A DNA stretch of 64,000 bases from an alpha proteobacterium BAL199 (GTDB lineage: Bacteria > Pseudomonadota > Alphaproteobacteria > Thalassobaculales > Thalassobaculaceae), in the NCBI GenBank assembly GCA_000171835.1, contig ABHC01000026.1:18799-82798 (forward strand), in the 5' to 3' direction. This document shows, piece by piece, positions 52,976 through 62,431 of this stretch (the stretch's first letter is position 1; every line of letters begins with the position of its first letter). The position numbers and the translations under genes are program-made. The notes under the pieces were generated by a model, which saw only the letters and a list, made by a program, of their open reading frames with translations, was not told the origin of the DNA and ran no database searches.

Positions 52976-54073
52976 CTAGTGGATAGAATCCAACACTTGG
53001 TGCCCACGCCTGACGGCGGCGATGATTTTGTCGGGATCGGCTGTCCAGTTGAAGGGCTTCGGATCTGAGGCGTTGTGCTCGTCGAGGAAGCGGTTGATGG
53101 CGGCCTGGAGGTCGGCGACAGAGCGGAAGACGCCGCGCTTGAGGCGGCGCTTGGCGAGCCTGGCGAAGAAGCCTTCGACGGCGTTGAGCCAGGAACATGA
53201 GGTCGGCACGAAGTGGAAGGTCCAGCGGGGATGGCGGTGCAGCCAGGCGCGGACCTTGGGGTGCTTGTGGGCGGCGTAGTTGTCGAGGACGGCGTGGATC
53301 ACCTTGCCGGCCGGAACCTGGGCCTCGATGTGGTTGAGGAAGCGGATGAACTCCTGGTGGCGGTGACGCTGCATGTTGCGGCCGATGACGGTGCCGTCGA
53401 GCACGTTGAGGGCAGCGAACAAGGTGGTGGTGCCATGGCGCTTGTAGTCGTGGGTCATGGTGCCGGCGCGGCCCTTCTTCAGCGGCAGGCCGGGCTGGGT
53501 GCGGTCGAGCGCCTGGATCTGGCTCTTCTCGTCGACGCTGAGCACGATGGCGTGGGCCGGCGGGTCGACATAGAGCCCGACCACGTCGCGCAGCTTGGTC
53601 ACGAACTCCGGGTCGTTCGAGAGCTTGAACTGCCGGATCCGATGCGGGGCCAAACCGTGAGCACGCCAGATCCGCTGCACCGAACTAACCGAGATGCCGG
53701 TCTGTGCCGCCATCGTTGCGGCGGTCCAGTGGGTCGTCTCGCCGGGCGGATCGGTCAGGGTCAGGGCGACGACGCGCTCGGCCACCGAGGGGTCCAGCGG
53801 CGGGATCCGCGACGGGCGCGTCTTGTCCCGCAGCAGCCCGTCCACGCCTTCGGCGGCGAAGCGCTCCTGCCAGCGCCAGACCGCCGTCTTGGCGACCCCG
53901 GCCTCGCGCATGATCGCGTTGGTGCCCAGGCCCGCGGCGGTGAGCAGCACGATCCGGCAGCGCCAGACGTGCTTTTGCGGGCTGTTGCGGTCCGCCACGA
54001 TCGCCTCCAGGCGGGCGCGATCGGCGGTACTGACGGTGAAGCTGATCCCGGTGCGCATGCCCCAGACTCGCAC
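52976..54073 (-). CDS. IS630-family transposase (copy C)
   Basis: 365 residues, apparently identical to the protein of copy A. The TAG stop is again supplied by the CTAG target at the element's edge. DDE motifs as in copy A. Confidence 0.93.
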   Translation of the reverse strand: MRVWGMRTGISFTVSTADRARLEAIVADRNSPQKHVWRCRIVLLTAAGLGTNAIMREAGVAKTAVWRWQERFAAEGVDGLLRDKTRPSRIPPLDPSVAERVVALTLTDPPGETTHWTAATMAAQTGISVSSVQRIWRAHGLAPHRIRQFKLSNDPEFVTKLRDVVGLYVDPPAHAIVLSVDEKSQIQALDRTQPGLPLKKGRAGTMTHDYKRHGTTTLFAALNVLDGTVIGRNMQRHRHQEFIRFLNHIEAQVPAGKVIHAVLDNYAAHKHPKVRAWLHRHPRWTFHFVPTSCSWLNAVEGFFARLAKRRLKRGVFRSVADLQAAINRFLDEHNASDPKPFNWTADPDKIIAAVRRGHQVLDSIH

Positions 54074-54127
54074 GCCACCGAACCCGCGGGAATCCTGAGC
54101 GGGATTCTAATGTCGGATTTTATCCAC
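52979..54127 (-). mobile_element. IS630-family element, copy C
   Basis: 1149 bp between CTAG sites at 52976-52979 and 54127-54130. Removing the element with one TA leaves ACCGAT-CTAG-TCGATG, which restores the reading frame of the unidentified host gene (..VDTDLVDVSEF..). Confidence 0.92.
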
Positions 54128-54243
54128 TAGATCGGTATCGACCGAGAGGTTGATCGCACGATCGTTGCTCAAACCGTGCAGCGCCATGTCGAACTCCCTT
54201 TCGATCTCGTGAGCTACCTGGTCGATGCTTTGGGTCTCGTAAC

Positions 54244-55909
54244 CCGCATTCCCCGAGTAGCCGGCTGATTTCGCTGTCTTGAACTCAACATTACCTATAC
54301 AAATCATGGTGTTGATGGCTGCGAGGGGCGTATTTCATGGATCACCCAGAGGGTGCGGGATTACAGCGGGCAGATCGGGTGGATTTCGACCCTCGCGTGC
54401 GGCTGGAATTTCGTGGCACGCAGATCAGTTCGGACGCGGCCTGCTGGTGATGCGCGAGCTTGACGATGCGCTTGGGCTGTCCAATCTGGCATCAGCTTCG
54501 CTGCGCGACAATCGTATCGGAAGGAACACGGTCCATCGTCTGACGGGCTGTCCGGCAATCGGTGTTCGGGCGGCTGGCCGGATATGGGGATGTGAACGAT
54601 GCTGACCGTCTCGCGCTCGACCCGGTGATGCGTCAGGTTGTCGGCGGCAGGGCCGTCGATGCGCAAGCAGCTTCAGCATCGCAGATGGGGCGGTTCGAGA
54701 CCGAGACACTGGCCTTGCCTGAGAACCGGGCGGCGCTGGCCGACCTGAATGGCCGATGGATTGACCGGTTTCATGACCGCAACGGGCTCAAGTATATCGT
54801 GCTGGACATGGACAGCTCGGTCAGCCCGACGCATGGCGATCAGGAAGGAGCGGCGTGGAACGGGCATTTCGACTGCAACTGCTATCATCCCAACTTCTTG
54901 TTCAACCAGTTCGGCATGCTGGAACGCTGCGCCCTGCGCAATGGCAACGTCCACAGCGCCGACGGCTGGCGGAACGTCCTTGATCCGGTGATCACCCGCT
55001 ACGCTGGTCGCAACCTTGGTGGCCGCTTCTTCCGGGCCGATGCCGCCTATGCGATCCCGGCACTCTATGAGCGACTGGAAGGGGCAGGCTATTTCTACGC
55101 CATCCGGATGAAGAAGAACGCCGTTCTCGAAGGCTGCATCGCTCATCGGTTAACCCGCCCCGTTGGGCGGCCGTCAAAGACCAAGGTGAAGCGGTTCTAC
55201 GAGGACTTCCAGTATCAGGCTCAGAGTTGGGACAAGCCACGCCGCGTGATCGCCAAGATCGAATGGCATCCGGGCGAACTGTTCCCCAAGGTCGGCTTCA
55301 TCGTCACCAACCTGCCGATGGAGCCGGACGAGATCACCCGCTTTTACAATCGCCGCGGCACCGCCGAGCAGCATATCAAGGAAGGCAAGCATGCCTTTCA
55401 CTGGACGCGGCTGTCATGCCGGAAGTTCCGCGACAACGAGGTGCGGCTGCAGTTGCACGCACTGGCCTACAACCTGGCCACCTTCCTGCGCTGCATCGAG
55501 CTACCCGAGGCGATGGCCGACTGGTCGCTAACCAGCCTGCAGCTCAAGCTGATCAAGATCGGGGCACGCGTCGTGCGCCACGCCCGCGCCATTACCTTCC
55601 AGTTGGCCGAGGTGGCCGTCACCGGCCCGATGGTGCGCGCCATCCTCGCCGCTATCCGCCGATTGCGAGCGCCACCGCTATGCGCATGACCGCGATCCGG
55701 ACCCAAACTGAACGAAAGCGGCAGGACAGGTCTATCCACTGCGCTGAAAAACACCGCCCCTGGGCCAGGACACAGCGGCTTCCCGGTCTGATCCGCCCTG
55801 TTACAGCAGCCTGCGCGACCCCTGACGCCGCTTGGGGCAAAAACGATTGTCCAGAGGTCGGATTCAGGCGATCTTCACGTCAGTCGGCACGCCGCTTGGG
55901 GAATGTCGG
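54244..55909 (+). mobile_element. IS1380-family element, copy C
   Basis: The left end is CCGCATTCCCCGAGTAGCC (54244), matching CCACATTCCCCAAGTAATCC of copy D. The right end is the complement of CCGACATTCCCCAAGCGG (tip 55909). It contains one transposase gene with two frameshifts. Its left end cuts the unidentified gene. No target duplication seen. Confidence 0.8.
54336..55689 (+). pseudogene. IS1380 transposase with two frameshifts (copy C)
   Basis: Starts MDHPEGAGLQRADRVDFDPR like copy D. A missing base near 54437 shifts the frame before GLLVMRELDDALGLSNLASA. Two missing bases near 54550 shift it again before FGRLAGYGDVNDADRLALDP. From there the frame is open to the end (YIVLDMDSSVSPTHGDQEGA, FFRADAAYAIPALYERLEGA, FYNRRGTAEQHIKEGKHAFH). 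The catalytic part is intact but not connected to the N-terminus. Confidence 0.85.
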
Positions 55910-55955
55910 CCTATGTATCGGCATAATGGGCGTTATCCATTCCCGGGAGGTTATC

Positions 55956-56519
55956 ATGTTCGAGTTGGAGCGGTTCATTGAGGCGTGCTACGTCGCCGTC
56001 GACGAAACCACACCGGAGCGCGCGGCGCGGGAGGTGGTGGCCGGCGCGGTCGACGATCCGGCCGCGGTGATGAAAGCGCTCGGCGAGCCGGAACGGGCGG
56101 GCGTCAACGTGCTGCACCGCTCGGACCGACTGACGGTACTCAACCTGGTCTGGGGGCCGGAGATGAACCTGATGCCCCACAACCACAATATGTGGGCGGC
56201 CATCGGCATCTACACCGGGGCCGAGGTCAACACGTTCTGGCGCCGCACCGAAGACGGGTTGCAGCGGCTCCGCGGCAAGGAGATGGGCGAGAAGGAAGCC
56301 GTTTGGCTCGGCGAGACGGCGATCCATTCGGTGACCAACCCGCTGACCCGCCTGACCGGTGCGCTGCATGTCTATGGCGGCGATTTCTTCGCCCCCGGCC
56401 GCAGCGAATGGGACGCGGAAACCTTCGAGGAAGGTCCCTACGATTCCGAGAAGCTGAAGCGACTGTTCGAGGAAAGCAACGAGCGGCTGGAAGAACTACG
56501 GGCAAGCGGAACCGCCTGA
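55956..56519 (+). CDS. Cysteine-dioxygenase-like cupin protein
   Basis: ATG 55956 after GGGAGG; 187 residues. The cupin metal site is visible as NLMPHNHNMWAAIGIYTGAE (H-x-H...E), with a second strand pair IHSVTNPLTRLTGALHVYGG supplying the distal His. The pattern fits the predicted metal-dependent cupins related to cysteine and 3-mercaptopropionate dioxygenases, which oxidise thiols with Fe(II) and O2. It is an intact backbone gene between IS1380 copy C and the convergent EamA gene. Confidence 0.8.
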   Translation: MFELERFIEACYVAVDETTPERAAREVVAGAVDDPAAVMKALGEPERAGVNVLHRSDRLTVLNLVWGPEMNLMPHNHNMWAAIGIYTGAEVNTFWRRTEDGLQRLRGKEMGEKEAVWLGETAIHSVTNPLTRLTGALHVYGGDFFAPGRSEWDAETFEEGPYDSEKLKRLFEESNERLEELRASGTA

Positions 56520-57191
56520 GGTTCCGCAGACCGGCCGGGAAGCCCTGATTGCCGCCGTCATCCCGTCGAAATCACTGGATCTTCAGCACCAGCCACATGC
56601 CCGCTCCCACCAGCGCCACGCCGAAGAACAGGCCAATGCCGAGCGGTTCCGACAGCAGCAGGTAACCGAGCACGCAGGCCGTGATCGGGGCCAGCGCCAG
56701 AAATAAGGTGACATCGGTAGCCGCCATCTCCCGCAGCGAATAGAGCCAAGTGATGTAACCGATCCCGCTCGACGCCCCGACAAAGGCGACGATGCCCCAA
56801 GGTGCGGCCATCAGATTTTCCCAACCGATCGGCGGTGCGTCGACGCTTGCCTGCACGGCCAGGAACAGGACCGACGCGGCCATCGCAACACCGCTCAACT
56901 GAACCGTCGGATAGCGCGCCAGGTAGGGCCGGTAGAGCACGGAACAAACAGCGCCGACCAGTCCACTTGCGAGAGCGGCAGCGATGCCGATCCAGAGATC
57001 CGTGCCGGCAGCCTGGCCCACGAGCCGATCGCTGAGCGCCGCCGCGACGCCGAAGGTCGTCAGCGCCGCGCCCAGGAGCCGCCGCATGGTGAGTGCCTGC
57101 CGGCCGAGGACGGCGGAGATCAACACGGTCTGCACCGGCATGGTGCCGAAGATCAGGCTGGCGAGGCCGGAGGAGATATGGACCACTGCTA

Positions 57192-58340
57192 GTGGATAAA
57201 ATCCGACATTAGAATCCCGCTCAGGATTCCCGCGGGTTCGGTGGCGTGCGAGTCTGGGGCATGCGCACCGGGATCAGCTTCACCGTCAGTACCGCCGATC
57301 GCGCCCGCCTGGAGGCGATCGTGGCGGACCGCAACAGCCCGCAAAAGCACGTCTGGCGCTGCCGGATCGTGCTGCTCACCGCCGCGGGCCTGGGCACCAA
57401 CGCGATCATGCGCGAGGCCGGGGTCGCCAAGACGGCGGTCTGGCGCTGGCAGGAGCGCTTCGCCGCCGAAGGCGTGGACGGGCTGCTGCGGGACAAGACG
57501 CGCCCGTCGCGGATCCCGCCGCTGGACCCCTCGGTGGCCGAGCGCGTCGTCGCCCTGACCCTGACCGATCCGCCCGGCGAGACGACCCACTGGACCGCCG
57601 CAACGATGGCGGCACAGACCGGCATCTCGGTTAGTTCGCTGCAGCGGATCTGGCGTGCTCACGGTTTGGCCCCGCATCGGATCCGGCAGTTCAAGCTCTC
57701 GAACGACCCGGAGTTCGTGACCAAGCTGCGCGACGTGGTCGGGCTCTATGTCGACCCGCCGGCCCACGCCATCGTGCTCAGCGTCGACGAGAAGAGCCAG
57801 ATCCAGGCGCTCGACCGCACCCAGCCCGGCCTGCCGCTGAAGAAGGGCCGCGCCGGCACCATGACCCACGACTACAAGCGCCATGGCACCACCACCTTGT
57901 TCGCTGCCCTCAACGTGCTCGACGGCACCGTCATCGGCCGCAACATGCAGCGTCACCGCCACCAGGAGTTCATCCGCTTCCTCAACCACATCGAGGCCCA
58001 GGTTCCGGCCGGCAAGGTGATCCACGCCGTCCTCGACAACTACGCCGCCCACAAGCACCCCAAGGTCCGCGCCTGGCTGCACCGCCATCCCCGCTGGACC
58101 TTCCACTTCGTGCCGACCTCATGTTCCTGGCTCAACGCCGTCGAAGGCTTCTTCGCCAGGCTCGCCAAGCGCCGCCTCAAGCGCGGCGTCTTCCGCTCTG
58201 TCGCCGACCTCCAGGCCGCCATCAACCGCTTCCTCGACGAGCACAACGCCTCAGATCCGAAGCCCTTCAACTGGACAGCCGATCCCGACAAAATCATCGC
58301 CGCCGTCAGGCGTGGGCACCAAGTGTTGGATTCTATCCAC
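57192..58340 (+). mobile_element. IS630-family element, copy D
   Basis: 1149 bp, between CTAG at 57189-57192 and 58340-58343, inserted in the EamA gene at AACCTAGCAG. One visible difference from copies A and C is in the transposase (SSLQRIW instead of SSVQRIW). Confidence 0.93.
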
Positions 58341-58343
58341 TAG
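57246..58343 (+). CDS. IS630-family transposase (copy D)
   Basis: 365 residues, intact, with one Val-to-Leu change against copy A in the NTD/DDE linker (ISVSSLQRIWRAHGL). Again terminated by the target's CTAG. Confidence 0.93.
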   Translation: MRVWGMRTGISFTVSTADRARLEAIVADRNSPQKHVWRCRIVLLTAAGLGTNAIMREAGVAKTAVWRWQERFAAEGVDGLLRDKTRPSRIPPLDPSVAERVVALTLTDPPGETTHWTAATMAAQTGISVSSLQRIWRAHGLAPHRIRQFKLSNDPEFVTKLRDVVGLYVDPPAHAIVLSVDEKSQIQALDRTQPGLPLKKGRAGTMTHDYKRHGTTTLFAALNVLDGTVIGRNMQRHRHQEFIRFLNHIEAQVPAGKVIHAVLDNYAAHKHPKVRAWLHRHPRWTFHFVPTSCSWLNAVEGFFARLAKRRLKRGVFRSVADLQAAINRFLDEHNASDPKPFNWTADPDKIIAAVRRGHQVLDSIH

Positions 58344-58600
58344 GTTCAGCAGCGCCACGAGAATGCCGAACTGCCCGATGCCCAATGCTGCGATCACCCA
58401 CAGATCGCGCAACGGGATGCGCCGCCAGCCGAGATGGACCGCGATCGGCAGGATTATCGCCGCACCGATCATGTACCGGAACAGCGCCAGCACCGTCGGC
58501 CCGAGATCGCCGACCGCGGCGCGGCTGGCGACGATCGCGGCACCAACCTGTACACCGGTAAACGCTGCAGTCAACACGGCGGCGAGCGGACGGGCCGCGT

Positions 58601-59257
58601 TCACAAATTGCGGTCCCAGGTCTCCGCCACCATGGACACGCCGAACGCGTCCAGCGGCTCGCTGGCCACATGAACGAACCCGGCTGATACTGACTGCGGC
58701 TGGTTGAGATCGTGGTATACGACGAACCGCGCTTTAGCGTCTCCAGCATCCGTGATCTCGACACCAATCTGCTCTTCAATGCTTCGTATTGAACCGTTAA
58801 AGGCGTCCTTACAGGCGGCGATATGATCGTTCTGCCAACCCTCTTCAGCTTGTTCAATCCAGCAATCAAAGCTCGTTATTGCCGTGGCGAGGGCCTTGGG
58901 TTCATCGCTCGTGCCTATCAGGTGCATCGCCATCTTTAAACGATTTTCAGCTGTAGAGATTTCAGCCACGAAGCGTTCATCGATGTTCCAGTCGCGATAA
59001 TCCTCCGGCTGGAGTGCTTCTGGGTTCTGCAGAATGTTGAGAGCCTTGGCGGCAAAATAAGACGCATCTGTCCAGTCCATCATTTCATTGGCTTCAAACG
59101 CTACGAACTTCCGGTATTCCTCGACAGCCGACTCGGTCAATGTAGTTGAGCTTATGCTCTTTCCATGAAGCTCAGTGATGTTCTGGGTTCCACAAGCAGC
59201 AAGAGTGGAAATGACGCTAAAGCCGAAAGCTAATTTTTTGAGGGACGACTCAAACAT
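58601..59257 (-). CDS. Lipoprotein, OmpA-family N-terminal region fused to a foreign tail
   Basis: 218 residues. A lipoprotein signal ends FSVISTLAACG. The helical region EYRKFVAFEANEMMDWTDAS, YFAAKALNIL and CWIEQAEEGWQNDHIAACKD is like the N-terminal part of alphaproteobacterial OmpA-family lipoproteins. The next segment, RFVVYHDLNQPQ, stands where these have FVVYFDFD, the first OmpA strand. Instead of an OmpA domain it ends in SEPLDAFGVSMVAETWDRNL, whose stop overlaps the EamA start. The last 25-30 residues probably belong to the original gene upstream of EamA, so this looks like a fusion. AT-rich 5' part. Confidence 0.55.
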   Translation of the reverse strand: MFESSLKKLAFGFSVISTLAACGTQNITELHGKSISSTTLTESAVEEYRKFVAFEANEMMDWTDASYFAAKALNILQNPEALQPEDYRDWNIDERFVAEISTAENRLKMAMHLIGTSDEPKALATAITSFDCWIEQAEEGWQNDHIAACKDAFNGSIRSIEEQIGVEITDAGDAKARFVVYHDLNQPQSVSAGFVHVASEPLDAFGVSMVAETWDRNL

Positions 59258-59523
59258 TATTTTGCTCCATCAGTGTAGTAGAGCAGATATATAGCCATCT
59301 ATAATCGGCAGAAATTTGAACAGATTAAGGCATTTAGATGTTGAGATATTATCCTGGAGCTCCAAGCCAGGATGTCGGCTCAGACCGGCGCAGGCTCGAG
59401 CATGACGGCGGTCGGGCGCCGAACCAGCGAGCCAGGGAGTGAGTCGTGCCTAGATTCAGGAGAGTTGGCCGAGCAACATAGTTTCGGTATTTTGTCGGCG
59501 TGAAGGCGTTGAGGGCATTGAGC

Positions 59524-60182
59524 CCACATTCCCCAAGTAATCCGCTGATTTCGCTGTCCTGATGTTGATAATTTCTATATGAATCATGGTGTTGACGGCT
59601 GGGAGGGGCGGGCTTCATGGATCACCCAGAGGGTGCGGGTTCGAAGCGGGCAGATCGGGTCGAGTTCGACCGCCGGGTTCATGTGGAGTTCCGGGGTGCG
59701 CAGCTCAGTTCCGACGGTGGTCTTCTGGTGATGCGCGAGCTGGATGACGCGCTCGGGTTGTCCGATCTGGCGGCAACGGCGCTGCGCGACACCCGGCGCG
59801 GCAAGAACACGGTCCATCGTCTCGACGGGCTTTTCCGGCAATCGGTGTTCGGTCGACTGGCCGGATACGAAGATGTCAACGATGCAGATCGACTGGCGCT
59901 TGATCCGGTCATGCGCCAAATCGTGGGTGGCCGAGCGGTCGATGCGCAAGCGGCTTCGGCTTCGCAGATGGGGCGGTTCGAGACCGAGACACTGGCCCTG
60001 GCCGAGAACCGTACCGCGCTGGCCGACCTGAACGGGCAATGGATCGACCGGTTTCACGACCGCAACGGGTTGAAGTACATCGTGCTGGACATGGACAGCT
60101 CGGTCAGCCCCACCCATGGCGATCAGGAGGGCGCGGCCTGGAACGGGCATTTCGACTGCACCTGCTACCACCCCAACTTTCT
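59524..60182 (+). mobile_element. IS1380-family element, copy D (left part)
   Basis: Starts CCACATTCCCCAAGTAATCC like copy C and runs to 60182, where the ISL3 element begins. The right half is not present on the other side of ISL3, so insertion was followed by deletion. Confidence 0.82.
59617..60182 (+). pseudogene. IS1380 transposase N-terminal half (copy D)
   Basis: MDHPEGAGSKRADRVEFDRR, then SSDGGLLVMRELDDALGLSD, FGRLAGYEDVNDADRLALDP, YIVLDMDSSVSPTHGDQEGA and WNGHFDCTCYHPNF. This is an unbroken frame that stops at the ISL3 boundary. It gives the reference frame used to locate the two shifts in copy C. Confidence 0.87.
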
Positions 60183-60300
60183 GCCTCTTTTGAAATCCGA
60201 GTGGGTAGCGGCTGTCGAGCTGGGGCCTGACGACGGGCCTGCATCGATCCCTTTGTTCGACCGGCGAGACCATCCCTTCGTCCCGACCTGCCTTCTGCGG

Positions 60301-60387
60301 GGCCAGGCGGGGATCGGCGGTCAAGGATGGCCGGAGGCCACCGCGCAGCGGCGCGAAGCGTCCTTGATGGCCGATCCCCGCCTGGCC
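60301..60387. repeat. Large inverted repeat inside ISL3 leader
   Basis: GGCCAGGCGGGGATCGGC at 60301 recurs inverted at 60370-60387, and the arms extend to about 27 bp (60301-60327 and 60361-60387) with a 33-bp loop. It lies between the left end and the transposase start. Confidence 0.7.
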
Positions 60388-60427
60388 ATGCTGGGTGCAG
60401 GTGGGGCTCTGGAGGCGAGTGCGGGGC

Positions 60428-61652
60428 ATGCAGAACCAACTCTTCGAGGTGGCCTTGGGCATTGCCGAGCCGTGGTACGTCAACGGCGTCGACTTCGACG
60501 CGGCCGAGAAGACCCTGACGATCGGTGTCGATTTCGTCGCCGGGACACGGTTTCCGGCGGCCGGCGTGGCAGGCGTGCATCCGGTCCACGACACCCAGAT
60601 CAAGCGCCTGCGGCATCTGAACTTCTTCCAGCACGAATGCTTCCTGGAGGTCAGAACGCCTCGCGTGAAGCTGCCCGACGGGCGGGTCGTGCAGGTCGAG
60701 CCCGAGTGGTTCGGCAAGCTCGCCGGCTTCACCCTGCTGTTCGAGGCGCTGGTGCTGGCCATGGCCCGGCAGATGACTTTGCCGCCGTGGCCAAGCTGGT
60801 CGGCCTGTCCTGGCATCGCGTCCATGCGATCTTTCGCGCTATGTCGATCTCGCCCTGGCCGAGGCCGATCTGTCGACGGTGACGGCGGTGGCGATCGACG
60901 AGACCTCCTGCCGGCGCGGCCACAACTACCTGACCATCGCCGCCGATATGGATGAGCGCAAGGTGGTGTTCGTCACCGAAGGCAAGGACGCCAAAACCAT
61001 CACCCACTTCGCCGAATACCTGGCCGAGCACAAAGCCATGCCCGAGCAGGTCCGCTCGGTGAGCATCGACATGTCGCCGGCCTTCATCAAGGGCGTGGCC
61101 AGGCAGTTGCCCAACGCGCGCATCACCTTCGACAAATTCCACGTCGTCGCCCATGCGTCCGCCGCCGTCGATCAGACCAGGCGCATCGAGCAGCGAACCG
61201 ATCCGAGCCTCAAGGGGCTGCGCTGGAAGCTGCTCAAAGACCGCGACCGGCTGACTGACGAGGGCCGGGCCGACCTTGACGCGTTGATCGCTCAGGTCGC
61301 CACCAAACGCACGCCGCGCGCCTGGCTCTACCGTGAGAATTTGCGCGACATCCTCGAGCGCAAGCAGATCAACGTCGTCTCCGCCATGCTCAAGCAGTGG
61401 TGCACCAACGTCCTGCGTTCCAAGGTCGAGCCGATGAAAGACGTCGCCAGGATGATCCGTAGGCACTTCGACGGCATCGTCGCCTGGACCCAGACCCGCC
61501 AGACCAACGGCTTCATCGAGGCGCTCAATGGCCTGTTTCAGGCCGCCAAACGCAAGGCCCGCGGCTACACCCGGTTCGCCACCATGCGCACCGTACTCTT
61601 CCTCATCGCCGGAAAACTCGACTTCACCCGGATCAACCCGCAGGCCGCATAG
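60428..61652 (+). pseudogene. ISL3-family transposase with frameshifts
   Basis: The frame starts MQNQLFEVALGIAEPWYVNG. Near 60774 it must shift to read FAAVAKLVGLSWHRVHAIFR, and near 60835 shift again to YVDLALAEADLSTVTAVAID. From there it is open to GKLDFTRINPQAA. The C-terminal DDE part is complete (AIDETSCRRGHNYLTIAADM, SVSIDMSPAFIKGVARQLPN, TNGFIEALNGLFQAAKRKAR). Two shifts make it inactive unless they are sequencing errors. Confidence 0.85.
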
Positions 61653-61697
61653 CCCACTCGAAATTCAAAAGAGCCAAAAAAAATATGGAGTCACAAT

Positions 61698-62147
61698 ATG
61701 CCTAAATATGAAGGTGGATGTCTTTGCGGCAAAGTTCGCTTTGAGCTAAATGATGATCCAGAGGTAGCGTATGGATGTCACTGTCGGTTTTGCCAGAAAG
61801 CCACGGGCACAGCGTTTCGCTCTGGGATGAGATACAGAAAAGAAAATGTTTCAATAAATGACGCAGAGCTTAAAATCTACATTTACACCAGCCCTGAACA
61901 TGGGCGGTCATTGAACGTTCATTTCTGCCCATCTTGCGGAACCACAGTAACCGTCACTACAGATCGTTTCCCCGAAGCCCAAGTTATGATGCTGGGTACA
62001 TTGGACGATCCATCATCTATAAAAGTTGAAATGCATATGTTTGCAGATGAGGGAATGAAATGGGTGTCCTTTGGTGAAGGCGACACAGTTTATGGCAAAC
62101 ATCGTCTGAACTCTGATGGCACACCCGCAACGCCATTGACAGTTTGA
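61698..62147 (+). CDS. GFA-family (glutathione-dependent formaldehyde-activating-like) protein
   Basis: 149 residues. The zinc ligands of the GFA fold are all present: YEGGCLCGKVRFEL, YGCHCRFCQKATGTAF and VHFCPSCGTTVTVTT. Members of this family other than Gfa itself have mostly unknown thiol-related roles, so no reaction is assigned. Base composition is clearly lower in GC than the IS to the left; the region from here to the right edge looks like a different genomic background. Confidence 0.87.
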   Translation: MPKYEGGCLCGKVRFELNDDPEVAYGCHCRFCQKATGTAFRSGMRYRKENVSINDAELKIYIYTSPEHGRSLNVHFCPSCGTTVTVTTDRFPEAQVMMLGTLDDPSSIKVEMHMFADEGMKWVSFGEGDTVYGKHRLNSDGTPATPLTV

Positions 62148-62171
62148 GAAAATTAAATCAGGAGAAAAACT

Positions 62172-62237
62172 ATGGCAGACGATGGTGTAAGATTAGTTAA
62201 GGAACGTCTGAAAAACCTGCCGCTTTTGGCGTTATCT
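62172..62237 (+). pseudogene. Truncated small gene
   Basis: ATG after AGGAGA, reading MADDGVRLVKERLKNLPLLA before IS5-type sequence begins near 62238. It starts 24 bp after the GFA stop with a good ribosome site, so it was a second gene of that operon. Too short to identify. Confidence 0.4.
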
Positions 62238-62364
62238 GGTAGGCTGCCGGCATCGACTGAAGGAGATGCCGCCGATGCCCAAACAGCCTGCCATTCCTGG
62301 TCTCCGTGACGCGATGAAGAAGAAGGTCACACGGCGCGAGCAGTTTCTGGCAGATATGGATTGA
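62238..62364 (+). mobile_element. IS5-family 5' remnant
   Basis: Contains ATG at 62275 with MPKQPAIPGLRDAMKKKVTR and REQFLADMD plus a stop. This is the characteristic N-terminus of IS5-family transposases (PGL.DAM.KK.TRRE.FL..MD). GC-rich against an AT-rich background. The rest of the element is absent. Confidence 0.65.
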
Positions 62365-62394
62365 CTATGTCTAACCCTGTCTTATCGAACACAA

Positions 62395-62431
62395 CCAACC
62401 ACTTTAACTTTTAGACTAGATTAAGTTTCAT
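62395..62431. repeat. Repeated motif, copy 1 (CCAACCACTTT-17-AAGTTTCAT)
   Basis: CCAACCACTTT, 17 bases, AAGTTTCAT. The same two blocks with the same spacing recur at 63568-63604. This copy lies about 107 bp upstream of the ABM-domain gene. Confidence 0.5.

Larger units (their letters stand above)
51481..54243 (-). pseudogene. Unidentified gene broken by several IS
   Basis: Three minus-strand pieces form one open frame once the IS are removed. 54243-54131 gives ETQSIDQVAHEIEREFDMAL...LSVDTDL. 52975-52735 gives VDVSEFSKMESMSMDHEPEG...LRVHWHSNGKN. 51638-51481 gives KQQNFIVIQWQPNKERFVVH...MHSTMQSVLYVDQ. Together they make about 170 residues without a stop. The 5' end is cut by IS1380 copy C and the 3' end by IS256 copy B; IS630 copy C and IS1595 copy B interrupt it. 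I recognise no family. Confidence 0.7.
56572..58604 (-). pseudogene. EamA/DMT-family transporter, interrupted by IS630
   Basis: N-part 58604-58340 (GTG start; LAAVLTAAFTGVQVGAAIVA, VLALFRYMIGAAIILPIAVH, LGIGQFGILVALLNL) and C-part 57190-56572 (AVVHISSGLASLIFGTMPVQ ... LLSEPLGIGLFFGVALVGAG) rejoin exactly as LLNLAVVHISSG when the IS and one TA are removed. That gives about 293 residues, the usual length of ten-helix drug/metabolite exporters. The GTG start overlaps the stop of the gene upstream. Disrupted now. Confidence 0.88.
60183..61675 (+). mobile_element. ISL3-family element
   Basis: The inverted ends are GCCTCTTTTGAAATCCGAG (60183) and the complement of GGCTCTTTTGAATTTCGAG (ends 61675); length 1493 bp. 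It sits inside IS1380 copy D. The 8-bp flanks (AACTTTCT and AAAAAAAA) differ, so no target duplication survives. Confidence 0.88.

Noticed and set aside
53213..54130. 305-codon frames antisense to each IS630 transposase
   Set aside because: The same shadow occurs opposite all three copies; it simply mirrors the conserved transposase.
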